NCBI GenBank assembly: GCA_027314705.1
Contig: DAHVAJ010000026.1
Coordinates: 18,998 to 82,997, forward strand
Direction: 5' to 3'
Length of the DNA stretch: 64,000 bases
Source: Acidimicrobiaceae bacterium
GTDB lineage: Bacteria > Actinomycetota > Acidimicrobiia > Acidimicrobiales > RAAP-2
Shown: positions 7,518-16,926 of the stretch, one piece after another
How the letters are laid out: each line of letters opens with the position of its first letter
How positions within the stretch are numbered: position 1 is the first letter of the stretch
Program-made: the position numbers and the translations under genes
The notes under the pieces: model-generated
What the model saw: the letters and a program-made list of their open reading frames with translations, nothing else
Databases searched by the model: none
Told to the model about the DNA's origin: nothing

Positions 7518-8906
7518 CTACCCGTCCCGGGCGACCAGCACGTTGGGATTGAGCACCCCGTCGGGGTCGAGGGCCCGCCGGATGGCCCGGAACGTCCCGA
7601 GTTCGGCGGGCGAGCGCGCGAGTTCGAGCCATCGTCGCTTGGCCGTCCCGATGCCGTGCTCTGCGCTGATGCTCCCGCCGTAGCCGGCCACCAGTCGCAG
7701 GACGGCGTCGTCGACCCGGTCGTCGTCCGGTGCCGTCCCGGTGACGTTGACGTGGACGTTGCCCTCCCCGACGTGGCCGAAGAGCCACGTCCGGGCCGAG
7801 GGCACGATGCCGTCCACGACGCCGGGCACCCGGGCCACGAACTCGGCCAGGGCGGTGAGGGGAAGGGTGACGTCGAGCTTGTGCGGGGGGCCGAGGGTGT
7901 TCACCGCCTCGGTGTGGGCCTCCCGGTAGCGCCAGAGCGCGGCCCGCCGGTTGGCCTCGGTCGCCGCCACCGAGGCCCGCACCCCGGGGAGTGACGCGAC
8001 CGCGGCGGCGAGCTCGGCGGTCGGATCGGACCGGTCGGCCACCTCGACGAGCAGGTAGGCGGGGTGGCGGTCGGCGAACGGCGGGGGCAGGCCCGTGGCC
8101 GAGCAGACCAGCCCGAGTCCGTCGTCGAGGAAGAGTTCGCAGGCCTCGAGGGTGGGCAGCTGACGGCGCAGGAGCGCCGCCCCGGCCACTGCCCCGGCCA
8201 CCGAACCGACGCCGAGGACGGCCACGGTGCGCCAGGGCAGGGCGGGCGTCAGGCGGAGGCGAGCGGCGGTGACCACGCCGAGGGTGCCCTCACTGCCGCA
8301 GAGCAGTCCAGGGAGGTCGTAGCCGGTGGTGTCCTTGACCAGGCCACCGAGGTGGGAGATGACCGCCCCGGTCCCCAGCACGGCCTCGATGCCCACCAAC
8401 TGGGCCCGGGTGTCGCCGTGGCGGAGCATGCGGATCCCGCCGGCGTTGGTGGCGACGGTGCCGCCCACGGTGGCCGAGCCCCGGCTGGCCAGGTCCACGC
8501 CGTAGGTCCAGCCGGCGGCCCGGGCCGCCTCCTGCACGCCGGCCACGGTGGACCCGGCACCGGCGGTGAGCTGGCCGGTCAGGTCATCGACCGGTCCGAC
8601 GGTCCCGAGCCGGCCGAGGCCGAGGACCACCTCGCCGGCCAGGGGCACGCCCCCGCCGACCAGGCCGGTGTTGCCCCCCTGGGGCACGAGCGGGACCCCG
8701 AGCTCACGGCAGGTGCCGACCACCCCGGCCACCTCCTCGGTGGACCCCGGCCGGACGAGGGCCGGGGTGTGCCCCCGGAACCGCCCCGTCCAGTCCGTGA
8801 CGGCCGAGGCCACGATCTCGGGGTCGGTGGCGACGTGGGGTCCCACGACGTCGCGCAGGCGCTCGACGAGGGTGGGGGCGGGGGCCACCTCCCCACTCTG
8901 CCTCAC
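7518..8906 (-). CDS. FAD-linked oxidase, GlcD/D-lactate dehydrogenase family
   Basis: A 462-aa flavoenzyme expected to oxidise a D-2-hydroxy acid (glycolate, D-lactate or 2-hydroxyglutarate type). N-terminal FAD-binding domain (about 40-215): VPQGGNTGLVGG, the VGGTVATNAGG flavin loop and KDTTGYDL. C-terminal substrate domain: GHVGEGNVHVN near 380 and SAEHGIGTAKR near 425, which carry the family's metal and substrate-binding His and Glu residues. GTG 8906 is chosen as the first start giving a normal N-terminus; a second GTG lies 18 nt downstream, and neither has a strong RBS. No iron-sulphur partner (GlcF) is adjacent, so it probably acts as a single-subunit enzyme. The substrate is not determined. 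Confidence 0.88.
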   Translation of the reverse strand: MRQSGEVAPAPTLVERLRDVVGPHVATDPEIVASAVTDWTGRFRGHTPALVRPGSTEEVAGVVGTCRELGVPLVPQGGNTGLVGGGVPLAGEVVLGLGRLGTVGPVDDLTGQLTAGAGSTVAGVQEAARAAGWTYGVDLASRGSATVGGTVATNAGGIRMLRHGDTRAQLVGIEAVLGTGAVISHLGGLVKDTTGYDLPGLLCGSEGTLGVVTAARLRLTPALPWRTVAVLGVGSVAGAVAGAALLRRQLPTLEACELFLDDGLGLVCSATGLPPPFADRHPAYLLVEVADRSDPTAELAAAVASLPGVRASVAATEANRRAALWRYREAHTEAVNTLGPPHKLDVTLPLTALAEFVARVPGVVDGIVPSARTWLFGHVGEGNVHVNVTGTAPDDDRVDDAVLRLVAGYGGSISAEHGIGTAKRRWLELARSPAELGTFRAIRRALDPDGVLNPNVLVARDG

Positions 8907-9408
8907 CGCACGCCCCACCGGCGGTCCCGGCCCGGTCAGGCCAGGGCCGTTCGGGCCAGGATGGAGGCGGCCACGTCCACGAGGAGAACGGCGAACCACC
9001 GGGCGGGCGCCGTCGACGGTGCCCGGCCGGCCACCCGGTCGCCGGCCGCGGCGCCGACCGGGTCCGCGGCGGTGACGGACGGTGCCACCTTCCCGTCGAC
9101 CCGGGAGGTGACCGGCCGGCTGAGCAGGGCGGCTCCCGAGTTGGCGGCGATCACGAGCGACGACGTGCCGCGGCGACCGGCAGCTCGTCGTGGAGGGCCG
9201 GGACGGGGCGGGGACGATGACGGACCCGCCCCCCACGCCGGAGCACTCGGTCATGGAGCCGACCTCGGTGCCGGCGCCCGCCACCCCCTCGACCGGCCTG
9301 ACGGTGTCGTCCCGGACGGGAGGGGCCTCCGCCGCGAGCGCCGCCGCCCGGGCCGCCGCCCCGAGGGCGAGGCCGAAGATCAGCCCGAGGGGAGGCCGAT
9401 CATCGGCC
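8907..9408. other. Stretch without a confident gene; possible degraded small ORF
   Basis: About 500 bp between the FAD oxidase and the rhodanese on the minus strand. Two minus-strand frames each show a short hydrophobic segment: one with LIFGLALGAAARAAAL near 9360-9400, without a usable start codon, and a 72-codon frame at 8936-9154 whose C-terminus is hydrophobic. Together they could be remnants of a small membrane protein broken by frameshift, or non-coding DNA. Confidence 0.3.
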
Positions 9409-9771
9409 TCACGCCACCTGTCCCGTGCCGCCGCCCGGTGTGCGGACCTCGAGCCCGGCCGCGTGCCAGGCCACCATGCCACCCTCGAGGTTGACGGCGT
9501 CGAATCCCGACTGCAGCAGGAGGGCGGTGGCCGCCGCCGACCGCCGGCCCGAGCGGCAGACCACGACGATCCGGGTGGCCATCGAGAGGGTGTCGAGCCG
9601 CGCGGCGACGGATCCGAGGGGCAGGTGGTGGACACCGGGTGCGTGGCCCGCCTCCCACTCGTGGGCCTCGCGCACGTCGAGCAGGAGGGCGCCCTCGGTC
9701 TGCAGGGCCACGGCCTCCCCTGGCGCGACGCACGGCACGTGACCCTCGGGTCCGCTCTTCCACTCGGCCAC
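9409..9771 (-). CDS. Single-domain rhodanese (sulfurtransferase)
   Basis: A 120-aa cytoplasmic sulfurtransferase that would carry a persulfide on its active-site Cys72 in the loop CRSGRRS, which matches the CxxGxR[ST] pattern. Upstream blocks LLDVREAHEWEAGH and the C-terminal LEGGMVAW are typical. GTG 9771 has an AGAGGAG site 6-7 nt upstream. It diverges from the rhodanese/persulfide dioxygenase fusion at 9958 and shares the CsoR/CstR-like palindrome, so the two are probably induced together by reactive sulfur. It likely shuttles sulfane sulfur to or from the dioxygenase. It could also serve thiosulfate or cyanide metabolism; the shared promoter favours persulfide. Confidence 0.85.
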   Translation of the reverse strand: MAEWKSGPEGHVPCVAPGEAVALQTEGALLLDVREAHEWEAGHAPGVHHLPLGSVAARLDTLSMATRIVVVCRSGRRSAAATALLLQSGFDAVNLEGGMVAWHAAGLEVRTPGGGTGQVA

Positions 9772-9863
9772 GTCCGGCTCCTCTCCGTCACCCGCCCGGG
9801 CCCAGCCCGACCGGCTCCTGTGCGCCCCCGTGACCCGGTGCACGGGTCCCGGGGTGCAACGGC

Positions 9864-9892
9864 TAACATCTGCAATATACCCCCTGGGGTAT
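9864..9892. promoter_or_regulatory. CsoR/CstR-like operator with overlapping divergent -10 elements
   Basis: ATACCCCCTGGGGTAT at 9877-9892 is a palindrome with 7-bp arms ATACCCC/GGGGTAT and a 2-nt centre. This is the AT-flanked, G-tract dyad bound by CsoR-family repressors, including the persulfide sensor CstR. TATATT on the minus strand (9874-9879) overlaps the left arm, and TAACAT on the plus strand (9864-9869) sits just upstream; both fit TANNNT -10 elements. Binding here would block both divergent genes. No CsoR-family gene lies in the window. Confidence 0.7.
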
Positions 9893-9957
9893 CGAGCGGG
9901 CGCGGCGGACGGAGTCCGGTGGGCCGGCACCCAGCCCACGAACCACGAGGAGCGCCG

Positions 9958-11049
9958 ATGTACAGGGATGTGGAGGCCGCCGAGGTGGCGGCCAGACTCG
10001 GTACCGCCGACGAGCTCTTCCTGGTGGACGTGCGGGAGCCGTTCGAGTTCGAGGCGTGGTCCATCCCGACCGCGGTGAACGTCCCCCTCGGCGAACTGGC
10101 CGGGCGCATGGACGAGGTGCCCACCGGGCGCGAGGTGGTGAGCGTGTGCGCCTCGGGCAGCCGCTCGGCCCTGGCCGCCGAGGTCCTCACCCACGCCGGT
10201 CGTCACGCCGCCAACCTGGCCGGCGGCATGGAGGCCTGGGCCCGGGTCTACGACTCGGTCACCCTCGAGCTCGGCGACGCGCGCGTCGTCCAGGTGCGCC
10301 GGCGCGGCAAGGGGTGTCTCTCCTACCTGGTGGGGGCCGGGGACGTGGCCTTCGTCGTCGATCCCTCCGCCGACCTGGACGTCTACGTGCGCCTGGCTGA
10401 CGAGCACGGGTGGTCCGTCGCCCGGGTGTTCGACACCCACCTGCACGCCGACCACCTGAGCGGGGCCCGGGCCCTGGCCGCGCGCACCGGGGCGACCCTC
10501 CACCTCAACCCGGCCGACTCGTTCACCTTCCCCTACGAGCCGCTGACCGACGGCGACGTCTTCGAACTGCCCGGCGGGGCGGGCTTCGGGGTGGCCGCCA
10601 CCCACACCCCGGGTCACACCCGGGGCTCGACGGTCTACCTGGTCGACCGCCGGCTGGCCCTCACCGGCGACACCCTCTTCGTCGAGAGCGTGGGACGGCC
10701 CGACCTGGCCGACCGGGCCGTGGAGTTCGCCGGCGACCTCTACGCCTCGCTCCACGACAAGGTGCTCGGCCTGCCCGACGAACTCCTCGTGCTGCCCGGG
10801 CACTACGGGGGGGCTGTCCCGGTCCGCCCGGACGTGCCGGTAGGCGCCACCCTCGGTGAGCTGCGCGGGTCGCTCGAGGCCCTCACCATGGACCGGGACG
10901 CCTTCGTGGCCTGGGCCTCGGCCCGCTCGGTGGCCCGGCCGCCCAACCACGAGGAGATCGTGCGGGCCAACCTGGGCACCGTGGCCGCCCCGCTCGCGTC
11001 GCTGCGCGCCCTGGAGGTCGGCCCCAACCGTTGCGCGGTCTCGGGCTGA
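9958..11049 (+). CDS. Rhodanese / persulfide dioxygenase fusion (ETHE1-like)
   Basis: A 363-aa bifunctional enzyme. Residues 1-97 form a rhodanese domain with active-site Cys64 in CASGSRS. Residues about 103-345 form a metallo-beta-lactamase-fold persulfide dioxygenase with the mononuclear iron ligands of the ETHE1 group: HLHADH (161-166), His216 in HTPGH, Asp238 in TGDTL and His282 in LPGH. It should oxidise glutathione- or low-molecular-weight-thiol persulfide to sulfite, with the rhodanese passing sulfur to or from thiosulfate. ATG 9958 has a GAGGAG site. Known fusions such as Burkholderia PRF and staphylococcal CstB have the dioxygenase first; here the rhodanese is N-terminal. Regulation is probably by the palindrome at 9877-9892. 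Confidence 0.88.
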   Translation: MYRDVEAAEVAARLGTADELFLVDVREPFEFEAWSIPTAVNVPLGELAGRMDEVPTGREVVSVCASGSRSALAAEVLTHAGRHAANLAGGMEAWARVYDSVTLELGDARVVQVRRRGKGCLSYLVGAGDVAFVVDPSADLDVYVRLADEHGWSVARVFDTHLHADHLSGARALAARTGATLHLNPADSFTFPYEPLTDGDVFELPGGAGFGVAATHTPGHTRGSTVYLVDRRLALTGDTLFVESVGRPDLADRAVEFAGDLYASLHDKVLGLPDELLVLPGHYGGAVPVRPDVPVGATLGELRGSLEALTMDRDAFVAWASARSVARPPNHEEIVRANLGTVAAPLASLRALEVGPNRCAVSG

Positions 11050-11068
11050 GCCACCCCCGGCCGGTAGT

Positions 11069-11085
11069 GGGATCGACCCGATCCC
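11069..11085. terminator. Short hairpin between convergent genes
   Basis: GGGATCG (11069-11075) and CGATCCC (11079-11085) form a perfect 7-bp stem with a 3-nt loop, 20 nt after the dioxygenase stop and 27 nt before the stop of the convergent macro-domain gene. It could serve both. It is short, hence modest confidence. Confidence 0.4.
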
Positions 11086-11111
11086 GGCCGTCGCCGACGC
11101 GGCGCACCGCT

Positions 11112-11639
11112 TCAGCCCGCGCCCAACCTCGTCCGGTAGCGCGCCTCACCGGCGGCGTCGAAGGCGACGAGGAGCACCTCGGCCACCCTGGTGGTGGCGG
11201 CCCGCACCGTGTCCACGGCCACGGCGGCGGCCTCGTCGGGCGGGTACCCGAAGATGCCCGTGGCGATGGCCGGGAACGCGACCGAGCGGGCGCCGAGCTC
11301 GTCGGCCACGGCCAGGGAGCGGCGGTAGCAGGAGGCCAGCACCCGGGCCTCACCGGCCGACCCGCCCCGCCAGACCGGCCCCACGGTGTGGATGATCCAC
11401 CGGGCCGGAAGGCCGAAGCCGGGGGTGGCCACGGCCTCGCCCGGGGCGCAGCCGCCGAGGCCCCGGCAGGCCGCCGCCAGCTCGTCGTGGCCGGCGGCGG
11501 CGAAGATGGCCCCGCACACCCCGCCGCCGGGGGCGAGGGCCGGGTTGGCCGCGTTGACCACGGCGTCGACCTCGAGACCGGTCAGGTCGCCTCGCACGGC
11601 CCGCACGCTCGGTGCGTCCCGGTCGGTGTGCCGGGCCAC
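11112..11639 (-). CDS. Macro-domain protein (ADP-ribose/O-acetyl-ADP-ribose binding)
   Basis: A 175-aa single macro domain. The ligand-binding blocks are clear: [19 protein letters not shown] near residues 12-30, followed by the glycine-rich [14 protein letters not shown], then IIHTVGPVW and, near the C-terminal third, [13 protein letters not shown]. These match the YmdB/MacroD-type fold that hydrolyses O-acetyl-ADP-ribose or removes ADP-ribose from proteins. The start is taken as GTG 11639, which begins about 10 residues before the domain; its RBS is weak. It lies 41 nt downstream of the small gene at 11681 on the same strand. No ADP-ribosyltransferase gene is nearby, so the biological substrate is open. 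Confidence 0.87.
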   Translation of the reverse strand: MARHTDRDAPSVRAVRGDLTGLEVDAVVNAANPALAPGGGVCGAIFAAAGHDELAAACRGLGGCAPGEAVATPGFGLPARWIIHTVGPVWRGGSAGEARVLASCYRRSLAVADELGARSVAFPAIATGIFGYPPDEAAAVAVDTVRAATTRVAEVLLVAFDAAGEARYRTRLGAG

Positions 11640-11680
11640 CGGCTGTCCGGCCCGGCCGTCGGGGCCGGACCGAGCGGACC

Positions 11681-12046
11681 TCAGATGACCGGCCCTGGCC
11701 GGCTCGCTCCGCCCGGCGGCTCGAGGCCGGCCCGCGCCCGCAGGATCCGCTCGACGGTGTCCGGGTCGTCCGGGGTGAGGAGCGGGCGCACGGACCGGCC
11801 GAGGTCGAGGATGAGTCCGACCGACTTCTTGGGCCGCCCCGGGTCGAAGTTGGCCCAGTAGCGGGGGTTGGCCGTCCCCCAGATGCGCGCCTTGCCCGTG
11901 AAGAGGCCGAGGTCGACCCGCTCGACGTTCCGGACGGTGTCGTAGGGGATGTGCTTGGACCCCCACGGGAAGTAGTAGCCGCGCACCTGCACCCCGGCGT
12001 CGGTGCAGCGGATCCACCGGTCCTCGTAGGTTTCCGGGTCGGGCAC
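11681..12046 (-). CDS. Small conserved protein, possible PH-like fold
   Basis: A 121-aa soluble protein. It begins with a short strand-rich N-terminus ([19 protein letters not shown]) followed by [15 protein letters not shown], a strand/turn pattern seen in bacterial PH-like (DUF304/bPH2) domains. No membrane segment and no catalytic motif. The start GTG 12046 is preceded at exactly 6 nt by a TAGGCT -10 hexamer, so the mRNA is probably leaderless and the start is well supported even without a Shine-Dalgarno sequence. It is followed by the macro-domain gene. Function unknown. Confidence 0.65.
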   Translation of the reverse strand: MPDPETYEDRWIRCTDAGVQVRGYYFPWGSKHIPYDTVRNVERVDLGLFTGKARIWGTANPRYWANFDPGRPKKSVGLILDLGRSVRPLLTPDDPDTVERILRARAGLEPPGGASRPGPVI

Positions 12047-12058
12047 GCCATGAGCCTA
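12047..12058 (-). promoter_or_regulatory. Leaderless promoter of the small PH-like gene
   Basis: TAGGCT (12053-12058, minus strand) fits the TANNNT -10 consensus and is separated from the GTG start codon by six bases (CATGGC). Transcription would start on or next to the G of GTG. The same hexamer and spacing precede tadA at 62951. Confidence 0.55.
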
Positions 12059-12121
12059 CGCCCGATTTGCCTCCCCGTCACCCGGTGCCGGCGGCCCTCC
12101 GGGGGGCGCCCGTGGCGGGAG

Positions 12122-13153
12122 CTACTCGCCGCCTCGGCGGTCGAGCTCGAGCACGGCCGCACCCGTGACCCGGTCGTGGGCCAGGTCGGCGAGCGCCCGG
12201 TCGGCCCCGTCGAACGGATAGGGGGTGGTCGCCACCCGGATCCCGATGTCGGCCGCCAGGGCCAGGAACTCCTCGCCGTCGGCCCGGGTGTTGGCCGTCA
12301 CGCTGCGCAGGGTGCGCTCCTCGAACAGGTGGCGCTGGTAGTCGAGGGCGGGAATCTCGCTGAGGTGGATGCCGGCGACGGCCAGGGTGCCGCCCCGGTC
12401 GAGCGCCTCGAGGGCGGGCAGGACGAGGCTGCCCACCGGGGCGAAGAGGATGGCCGCGTCGAGCCGCTCGGGGGGAGGCTCGTCGGCGCCGGCCGCGCTC
12501 GCCGCCCCGAGGGCGAGGGCCAGGGCCTGCGCCTCGGGCGAGCGGGTCAGCACATGCACGGTGGCCCCTTCGGCCAGGGCGACCTGGGCGGTGAGATGGG
12601 CCGAGCCCCCGAAGCCGTAGATGCCGAGCCTGCCCCCCGGGGGCAGCTCGGCCCGGCGCAGGGCCCGGTAGCCGATGATGCCGGCACAGAGCAGGGGGGC
12701 CGCGGTCGTGTCGTCGAGCGCGTCGGGCAGTCGGTAGGCGAAGGCCTCCTCCACCACGGCCCACTCGGCGTACCCTCCGTCGACGTCCCAGCCGGTGAAG
12801 CGCGGGGCGAGGCAGAGGTTCTCACGCCCGCTGGCACAGAAGTGGCACCTCCCGCAGGTGTGGGCCAGCCACGGGATGCCGATGCGGTCGCCCTCGGCCA
12901 GGCGGGTGGACCCGGGGCCCACCCGGTCGACCCGGCCCACCACCTCGTGACCCGGGACCACCCCGGCCCGGCGGGGTGCGAGGTCGCCTTCGGCCAGGTG
13001 CAGGTCGGTCCGGCACACCCCGCAGACCGCCACCCGCACACGGACCTCCCCGGGCCCGGGCTCGGGCACAGGGCGACGGACCGCCCGGAGGGGGCCGCCG
13101 TCGACCGGCCCGGGCCGCTCGACGACCCAGGCCCGCATGGTCGTCGGCGTCAC
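12122..13153 (-). CDS. Zinc-dependent alcohol dehydrogenase, AdhA-like
   Basis: A 343-aa medium-chain dehydrogenase that should interconvert alcohols and aldehydes with NAD(H). Catalytic zinc ligands: Cys in CGVCRTDLH, the GHE motif, and a later Cys in [12 protein letters not shown]. Structural zinc ligands: the four-Cys lobe [15 protein letters not shown]. The nucleotide-binding fold has the variant GFGGSAH of the AdhA subgroup. GTG 13153 is preferred over the ATG at 13138 because it overlaps the PEP synthase stop as GTGA, implying translational coupling. The pairing with PEP synthase suggests a role in redox balance or gluconeogenesis; this is inference from position only. Confidence 0.88.
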   Translation of the reverse strand: MTPTTMRAWVVERPGPVDGGPLRAVRRPVPEPGPGEVRVRVAVCGVCRTDLHLAEGDLAPRRAGVVPGHEVVGRVDRVGPGSTRLAEGDRIGIPWLAHTCGRCHFCASGRENLCLAPRFTGWDVDGGYAEWAVVEEAFAYRLPDALDDTTAAPLLCAGIIGYRALRRAELPPGGRLGIYGFGGSAHLTAQVALAEGATVHVLTRSPEAQALALALGAASAAGADEPPPERLDAAILFAPVGSLVLPALEALDRGGTLAVAGIHLSEIPALDYQRHLFEERTLRSVTANTRADGEEFLALAADIGIRVATTPYPFDGADRALADLAHDRVTGAAVLELDRRGGE

Positions 13154-15513
13154 GACCTCCGACCCACGTGGGGGCGGTGCCGGCCGGACAGCACCCCGGG
13201 CCCGCCTCGGCGGTGGTCGGGGTCGGCCGCCTCGAGGAGCAGCCGCCGTTCGGCCCGGGCCACGGCCTGGCGGGCGGCGCCGACGGCGTCGGGGTTCACG
13301 CTCACCGAGGTGATCCCCTGTCGGACCAGGAATTCGGCGAACTCGGGGCGGTTGGAGGGGGCCTGACCGCAGAGCGACGAGGTGATCCCGGCCACCCGGC
13401 AGCGCTCGATGATCCGGGCGATGGCGTCGAGGACGGCCGCGTCGGACTCGTCGAAGAGCTCGGCGCAGATCTCCGAGTCCCGGTCCACGCCCAGCATGAG
13501 CTGGGTCAGGTCGTTGCTGCCGATCGACACCCCCTCGATGCCGAGGGCCGCGTATTCGGGGATGCGGTGGACCACCGAGGGCACTTCGGCCATGATCCAC
13601 ACCGGCAGGGCCCCGGCCACCGGACTGGCGTCGACGGTCCCGAGGCAGGCCTCGAGCTCCCAACGCGTCCGGACGAAGGGGATCATGAGGGTCAGGTTCC
13701 CCGACTGCTCGAGGACACGGGCCAGGACGTCGAGCTCGAGACGGAAGAGGTCGGGCTCGCGCACGTACCGGAAGCAGCCCCGGTATCCGATCATCGGGTT
13801 CTCCTCACGCGGCTCGAACCGTTCGCCGCCCTCGAGGGCGGAGAACTCGTTCGAGCGGAAGTCGATGCTGCGGTAGACGACGGGCCGGGGGGCGAATGCC
13901 GCGGCGATGCGCCCGAGCGAGGCGGCCATGGCGTCGACGAACCGGACCTCCTCACCTCGCTCGAGGAGCAGCCGGGGGTGGATCCCTCCGAGGGCGTCGG
14001 TGACGAGGAACTCGGCCCGCAACAGCCCGACCCCGTCGACGTCCAGGGCAGCCACCTCCTCGGCGTGCTCGGCAAAGGCCAGGTTGACGTAGAGGCGGGT
14101 GGCGAGGGGCGCCGCTCCGCCGATCGTGCCGGCGGGCCCGGTCACCGACGCGACCGCGGCCGCGGGCCCCGGTGCGGTCGCCCGGCCCTCCGCGACGGTC
14201 CCCGCGGCCCCGTCGACGGTCACCACCTCACCGTCCCGGAGGACGGTCGTGGCCGTGCGGGCCCCAACCACGCAGGGGATGCCGAGCTCCCGGGCCACGA
14301 TGGCCGCGTGGCACGTCATGCCGCCTCCGTCGGTCACCAGGGCCGCGGCCCGGCGGAGGGTGGGGACCCAGTCGGGGCTGGTCATGGAGGCCACGAGCAC
14401 CTCGCCGGCCTCGAGCCGTGCGCCCTCGTCGACGGCGTGGAGGACGCGTACGGCCCCGGTGGCCCGCCCGGCCGAGGCGGCGAGGCCGCGCACGAGCACC
14501 CCTCGGTGCTCGCCGGCGTCGCCGGCGACCGCCCCGGGCGCCGGTCCCTCCTCGGGCCGGCCCTCCGGCGGGAGGGTGGTGATGGGTCGGGACTGCACGA
14601 GGTAGGTCCGTCCCCCGGCCATGGCCCACTCGGTGTCCTGGGGCGCGCCGTAGTGGGACTCGACGGCCAGTCCCAGCCGGGCGAGCTCGACCGCCTCGTC
14701 GTCGGTCAGCACTCGCCGGGCCCCTTCGGCCGGGGCCAGGTCGACGCGGGAGTCGGCGCCGTCTGGTCCGCGCACGATCGAGAAGGCCTGGGTGCCGATG
14801 CGGGCGTGGAGGAGCGTCGGTCCGTCCTTGGTCAGCTCGTAGGTGTCGGGCTCCACCTGGCCGCTGACCACCACCTCGCCCTGGCCCTCGGCGGCCTCGA
14901 TCACGATGCGGTCGCGGCGTCCGGTCGCCGGGTCGGCCGTGAACATGACCCCGGAGCGCTCGGAGGGGACCATCTCCTGGACCACGACGCCGAGCGCCGG
15001 CTCCTCGTCCACCCCCTGGGCGGCCCGGTAGGCGAGGACCCGGGCGCCGAAGAGCGAGGCCCAGCAGCGGGTGATGGCGCCGAGCAGGGCCGCGTCCCCG
15101 GCGACGTTGGTGAAGGTGGCGTTCATTCCGGCGAAGGAGGTGCCCGAGGCATCCTCGCTGGTACCCGAGGAGCGCACGGCCACGATCGCCTCCGGGCCCC
15201 AGCGGTGGTAGGCGTCGAGCACGGCGTCGACCAGGTCGTCGGGGAGGGGTACGGCGGCCACCAGCTCCTGGGCTTCCGTCGCGGCACGCGACACGGCCGC
15301 GGGGTCGTCGGGGTCGGCTCCGGCCGTCAGCGCGACCAGCCGGGCCCCGACCCCCGCCGCGCCTACCGCGTACCGGTAGGCCTCGGCCGTGACCACGAAC
15401 CCCGGGGGCACGGGGAGCCCGGCCGCCACCAGCTCGCCGAGATTGGCCCCCTTGCCACCCACCGAGGGGGCGTCGGCCAGGCGGACCCGGTCGAACCAGC
15501 GGACGAGCTCCAT
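13150..15513 (-). CDS. ppsA: Phosphoenolpyruvate synthase
   Basis: A 787-aa enzyme that converts pyruvate and ATP to phosphoenolpyruvate, AMP and phosphate. N-terminal ATP-grasp domain begins with [12 protein letters not shown] and contains [16 protein letters not shown]. The central phosphohistidine domain has the catalytic His in [15 protein letters not shown] (near residue 400). The C-terminal PEP/pyruvate-binding barrel has [18 protein letters not shown] and the reactive Cys block SSLCGQAPS. Length and order match bacterial PpsA (about 790 aa). ATG 15513 follows a GGAGGGAG site. It overlaps the downstream alcohol dehydrogenase by 4 nt. A pyruvate, phosphate dikinase is unlikely because its longer N-terminal insert is absent. 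Confidence 0.94.
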   Translation of the reverse strand: MELVRWFDRVRLADAPSVGGKGANLGELVAAGLPVPPGFVVTAEAYRYAVGAAGVGARLVALTAGADPDDPAAVSRAATEAQELVAAVPLPDDLVDAVLDAYHRWGPEAIVAVRSSGTSEDASGTSFAGMNATFTNVAGDAALLGAITRCWASLFGARVLAYRAAQGVDEEPALGVVVQEMVPSERSGVMFTADPATGRRDRIVIEAAEGQGEVVVSGQVEPDTYELTKDGPTLLHARIGTQAFSIVRGPDGADSRVDLAPAEGARRVLTDDEAVELARLGLAVESHYGAPQDTEWAMAGGRTYLVQSRPITTLPPEGRPEEGPAPGAVAGDAGEHRGVLVRGLAASAGRATGAVRVLHAVDEGARLEAGEVLVASMTSPDWVPTLRRAAALVTDGGGMTCHAAIVARELGIPCVVGARTATTVLRDGEVVTVDGAAGTVAEGRATAPGPAAAVASVTGPAGTIGGAAPLATRLYVNLAFAEHAEEVAALDVDGVGLLRAEFLVTDALGGIHPRLLLERGEEVRFVDAMAASLGRIAAAFAPRPVVYRSIDFRSNEFSALEGGERFEPREENPMIGYRGCFRYVREPDLFRLELDVLARVLEQSGNLTLMIPFVRTRWELEACLGTVDASPVAGALPVWIMAEVPSVVHRIPEYAALGIEGVSIGSNDLTQLMLGVDRDSEICAELFDESDAAVLDAIARIIERCRVAGITSSLCGQAPSNRPEFAEFLVRQGITSVSVNPDAVGAARQAVARAERRLLLEAADPDHRRGGPGVLSGRHRPHVGRRS

Positions 15514-15640
15514 GTCGCGACTCCCTCCTCGCCCGGGTCGGGGCCCGGGGTCACCCCTCCATGGTGGTGCGGAACCCGACGGTGCCGAAAGGGGCGAAGG
15601 TCACGGGTCACCGGGCCGGGGAACGGGCCTCCCGGCCCGC

Positions 15641-16687
15641 TCAGGGCACGATCACCTGTCGACCGAGGGCGGCACCCTCCTCCATGAGCTTGTAGGCGTG
15701 GAGGGCCTCGTCGAGGGGGAAGGTGGTGACGGCCGGGGTCAGCAGACCGCGGGAGGCGAGGTCGAGGACCTCGATGAGCTCGGGTCGCGTGCCCCAGTAG
15801 GTCGTCTGCATCGACACCTCGTAGGGGAGGGAGAAGAAGTTGAACCCGAAGCTCCCACCGGCCAGGCCGACCACGGTGACGTCGCCGAGGGAACGGGCCG
15901 CGGCAGCACCGAGGGCGATGGTGGACTCGGCGCCGACGAAGTCGAGCACCACGTCGGCACCGACGCCCCCGGTGAAGGTCCGGATCTCGCGGGCGGACGA
16001 CTCCTCCGGGGCCAGGGTGAGGTCGGCTCCCTCGTTGGCCGCCAGGGCCAAGGCCTCGGGTCGGGCGTCGACGGCCACGATCCGGGCCGCCGTGGTGGCC
16101 CGGAGGATCTGGACGCCGAGGTGGCCGAGGCCACCCACCCCGATGACCACCGCGGTCGACCCGGGTGGGAGCTTCGGCCAGGAGCGGCGCACGGCATGGT
16201 AGGGGGTAAGGCCGGCGTCGGTGAGGGGTGCCGCAGTCACCGGCTCGAGGCCGTCGGGAAGGGGCACGAGGTGACGGGCGTCGGGCACGAGCATGTAGTC
16301 GGCCATCCCGCCGTCGAGCCCGAGCCCGCCGCCGCCCCCCGGAACGGGTGCGGCCATCGGGTGCTCGCAGTAGTCCTCCATGCCCAGCCGGCAGCGGGTG
16401 CAGGCGCCGCATCCCCACGGTCCGTAGACCGCCACCGGCTGGCCCACCTCGACGCCGGTCACCCCGGCGCCCAGCGAGTGCACCCACCCGGCGTTCTCGT
16501 GGCCGAGGGTGAAGGGCGGGTTCCAGGGGAGCAGGCCGGGCTCGAACTCGTGCATGAGATGGAGGTCGGAGTGGCACGCCCCGGCTCCGCCGATGCGGAC
16601 CACCACCTGGCCCGGGCCGGGCTCGGGGTCGTCCACCACTTCCAGTACCGGGTCGGACTTCCATTCGAGCAGTCGCAGGGCACGCAT
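15641..16687 (-). CDS. Zinc-dependent NAD(P)-alcohol dehydrogenase
   Basis: A 348-aa medium-chain dehydrogenase similar in layout to secondary and aryl alcohol dehydrogenases of Rhodococcus and related genera. Catalytic zinc: Cys in GACHSDLHL, the GHE motif and a downstream acidic residue. The structural zinc lobe is GCGACTRCRLGMEDYC. The Rossmann motif GVGGLGHLG is canonical, followed by the acidic VDARPEA, which favours NAD over NADP. ATG 16687 has a GAGGAGG site. It ends 127 nt upstream of ppsA on the same strand and may or may not share its transcript. It is clearly distinct in sequence from the neighbouring AdhA-like enzyme. Confidence 0.9.
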   Translation of the reverse strand: MRALRLLEWKSDPVLEVVDDPEPGPGQVVVRIGGAGACHSDLHLMHEFEPGLLPWNPPFTLGHENAGWVHSLGAGVTGVEVGQPVAVYGPWGCGACTRCRLGMEDYCEHPMAAPVPGGGGGLGLDGGMADYMLVPDARHLVPLPDGLEPVTAAPLTDAGLTPYHAVRRSWPKLPPGSTAVVIGVGGLGHLGVQILRATTAARIVAVDARPEALALAANEGADLTLAPEESSAREIRTFTGGVGADVVLDFVGAESTIALGAAAARSLGDVTVVGLAGGSFGFNFFSLPYEVSMQTTYWGTRPELIEVLDLASRGLLTPAVTTFPLDEALHAYKLMEEGAALGRQVIVP

Positions 16688-16926
16688 GGGGCCTCCTCTT
16701 CGCGTCGGGGCGGCGCCACCGGGCCGGCGGACGCCTGGTCCGTCCGACGCCGACCGCCGAGCCACCCAGGTCCGATGGTACGGCGCCCGCCCCGTGTCCG
16801 GAAGGGCCGAACGTCCCCTCGGGTCGGGCCGCCGAGGCCCGGACGCGCCGCACCGCCCGCGGCCGGGACGTGCCGGCCTGCGGCCGTGACGGCGCGGTGC
16901 CTGCGGGCGCTGCCGCGACGGTGGGC

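Noticed and set aside
8936..9154. 72-codon minus-strand ORF between FAD oxidase and rhodanese
   Set aside because: No ribosome site and no recognisable protein; kept only as part of an uncertain stretch.
9958..11049. Glyoxalase II instead of persulfide dioxygenase
   Set aside because: Rhodanese fusion, ETHE1-type ligand spacing and CstR-like operator all point to persulfide oxidation.
12976..15687. 903-codon plus-strand frame over ppsA
   Set aside because: Antisense shadow; ppsA on the other strand has all catalytic blocks and the correct length.
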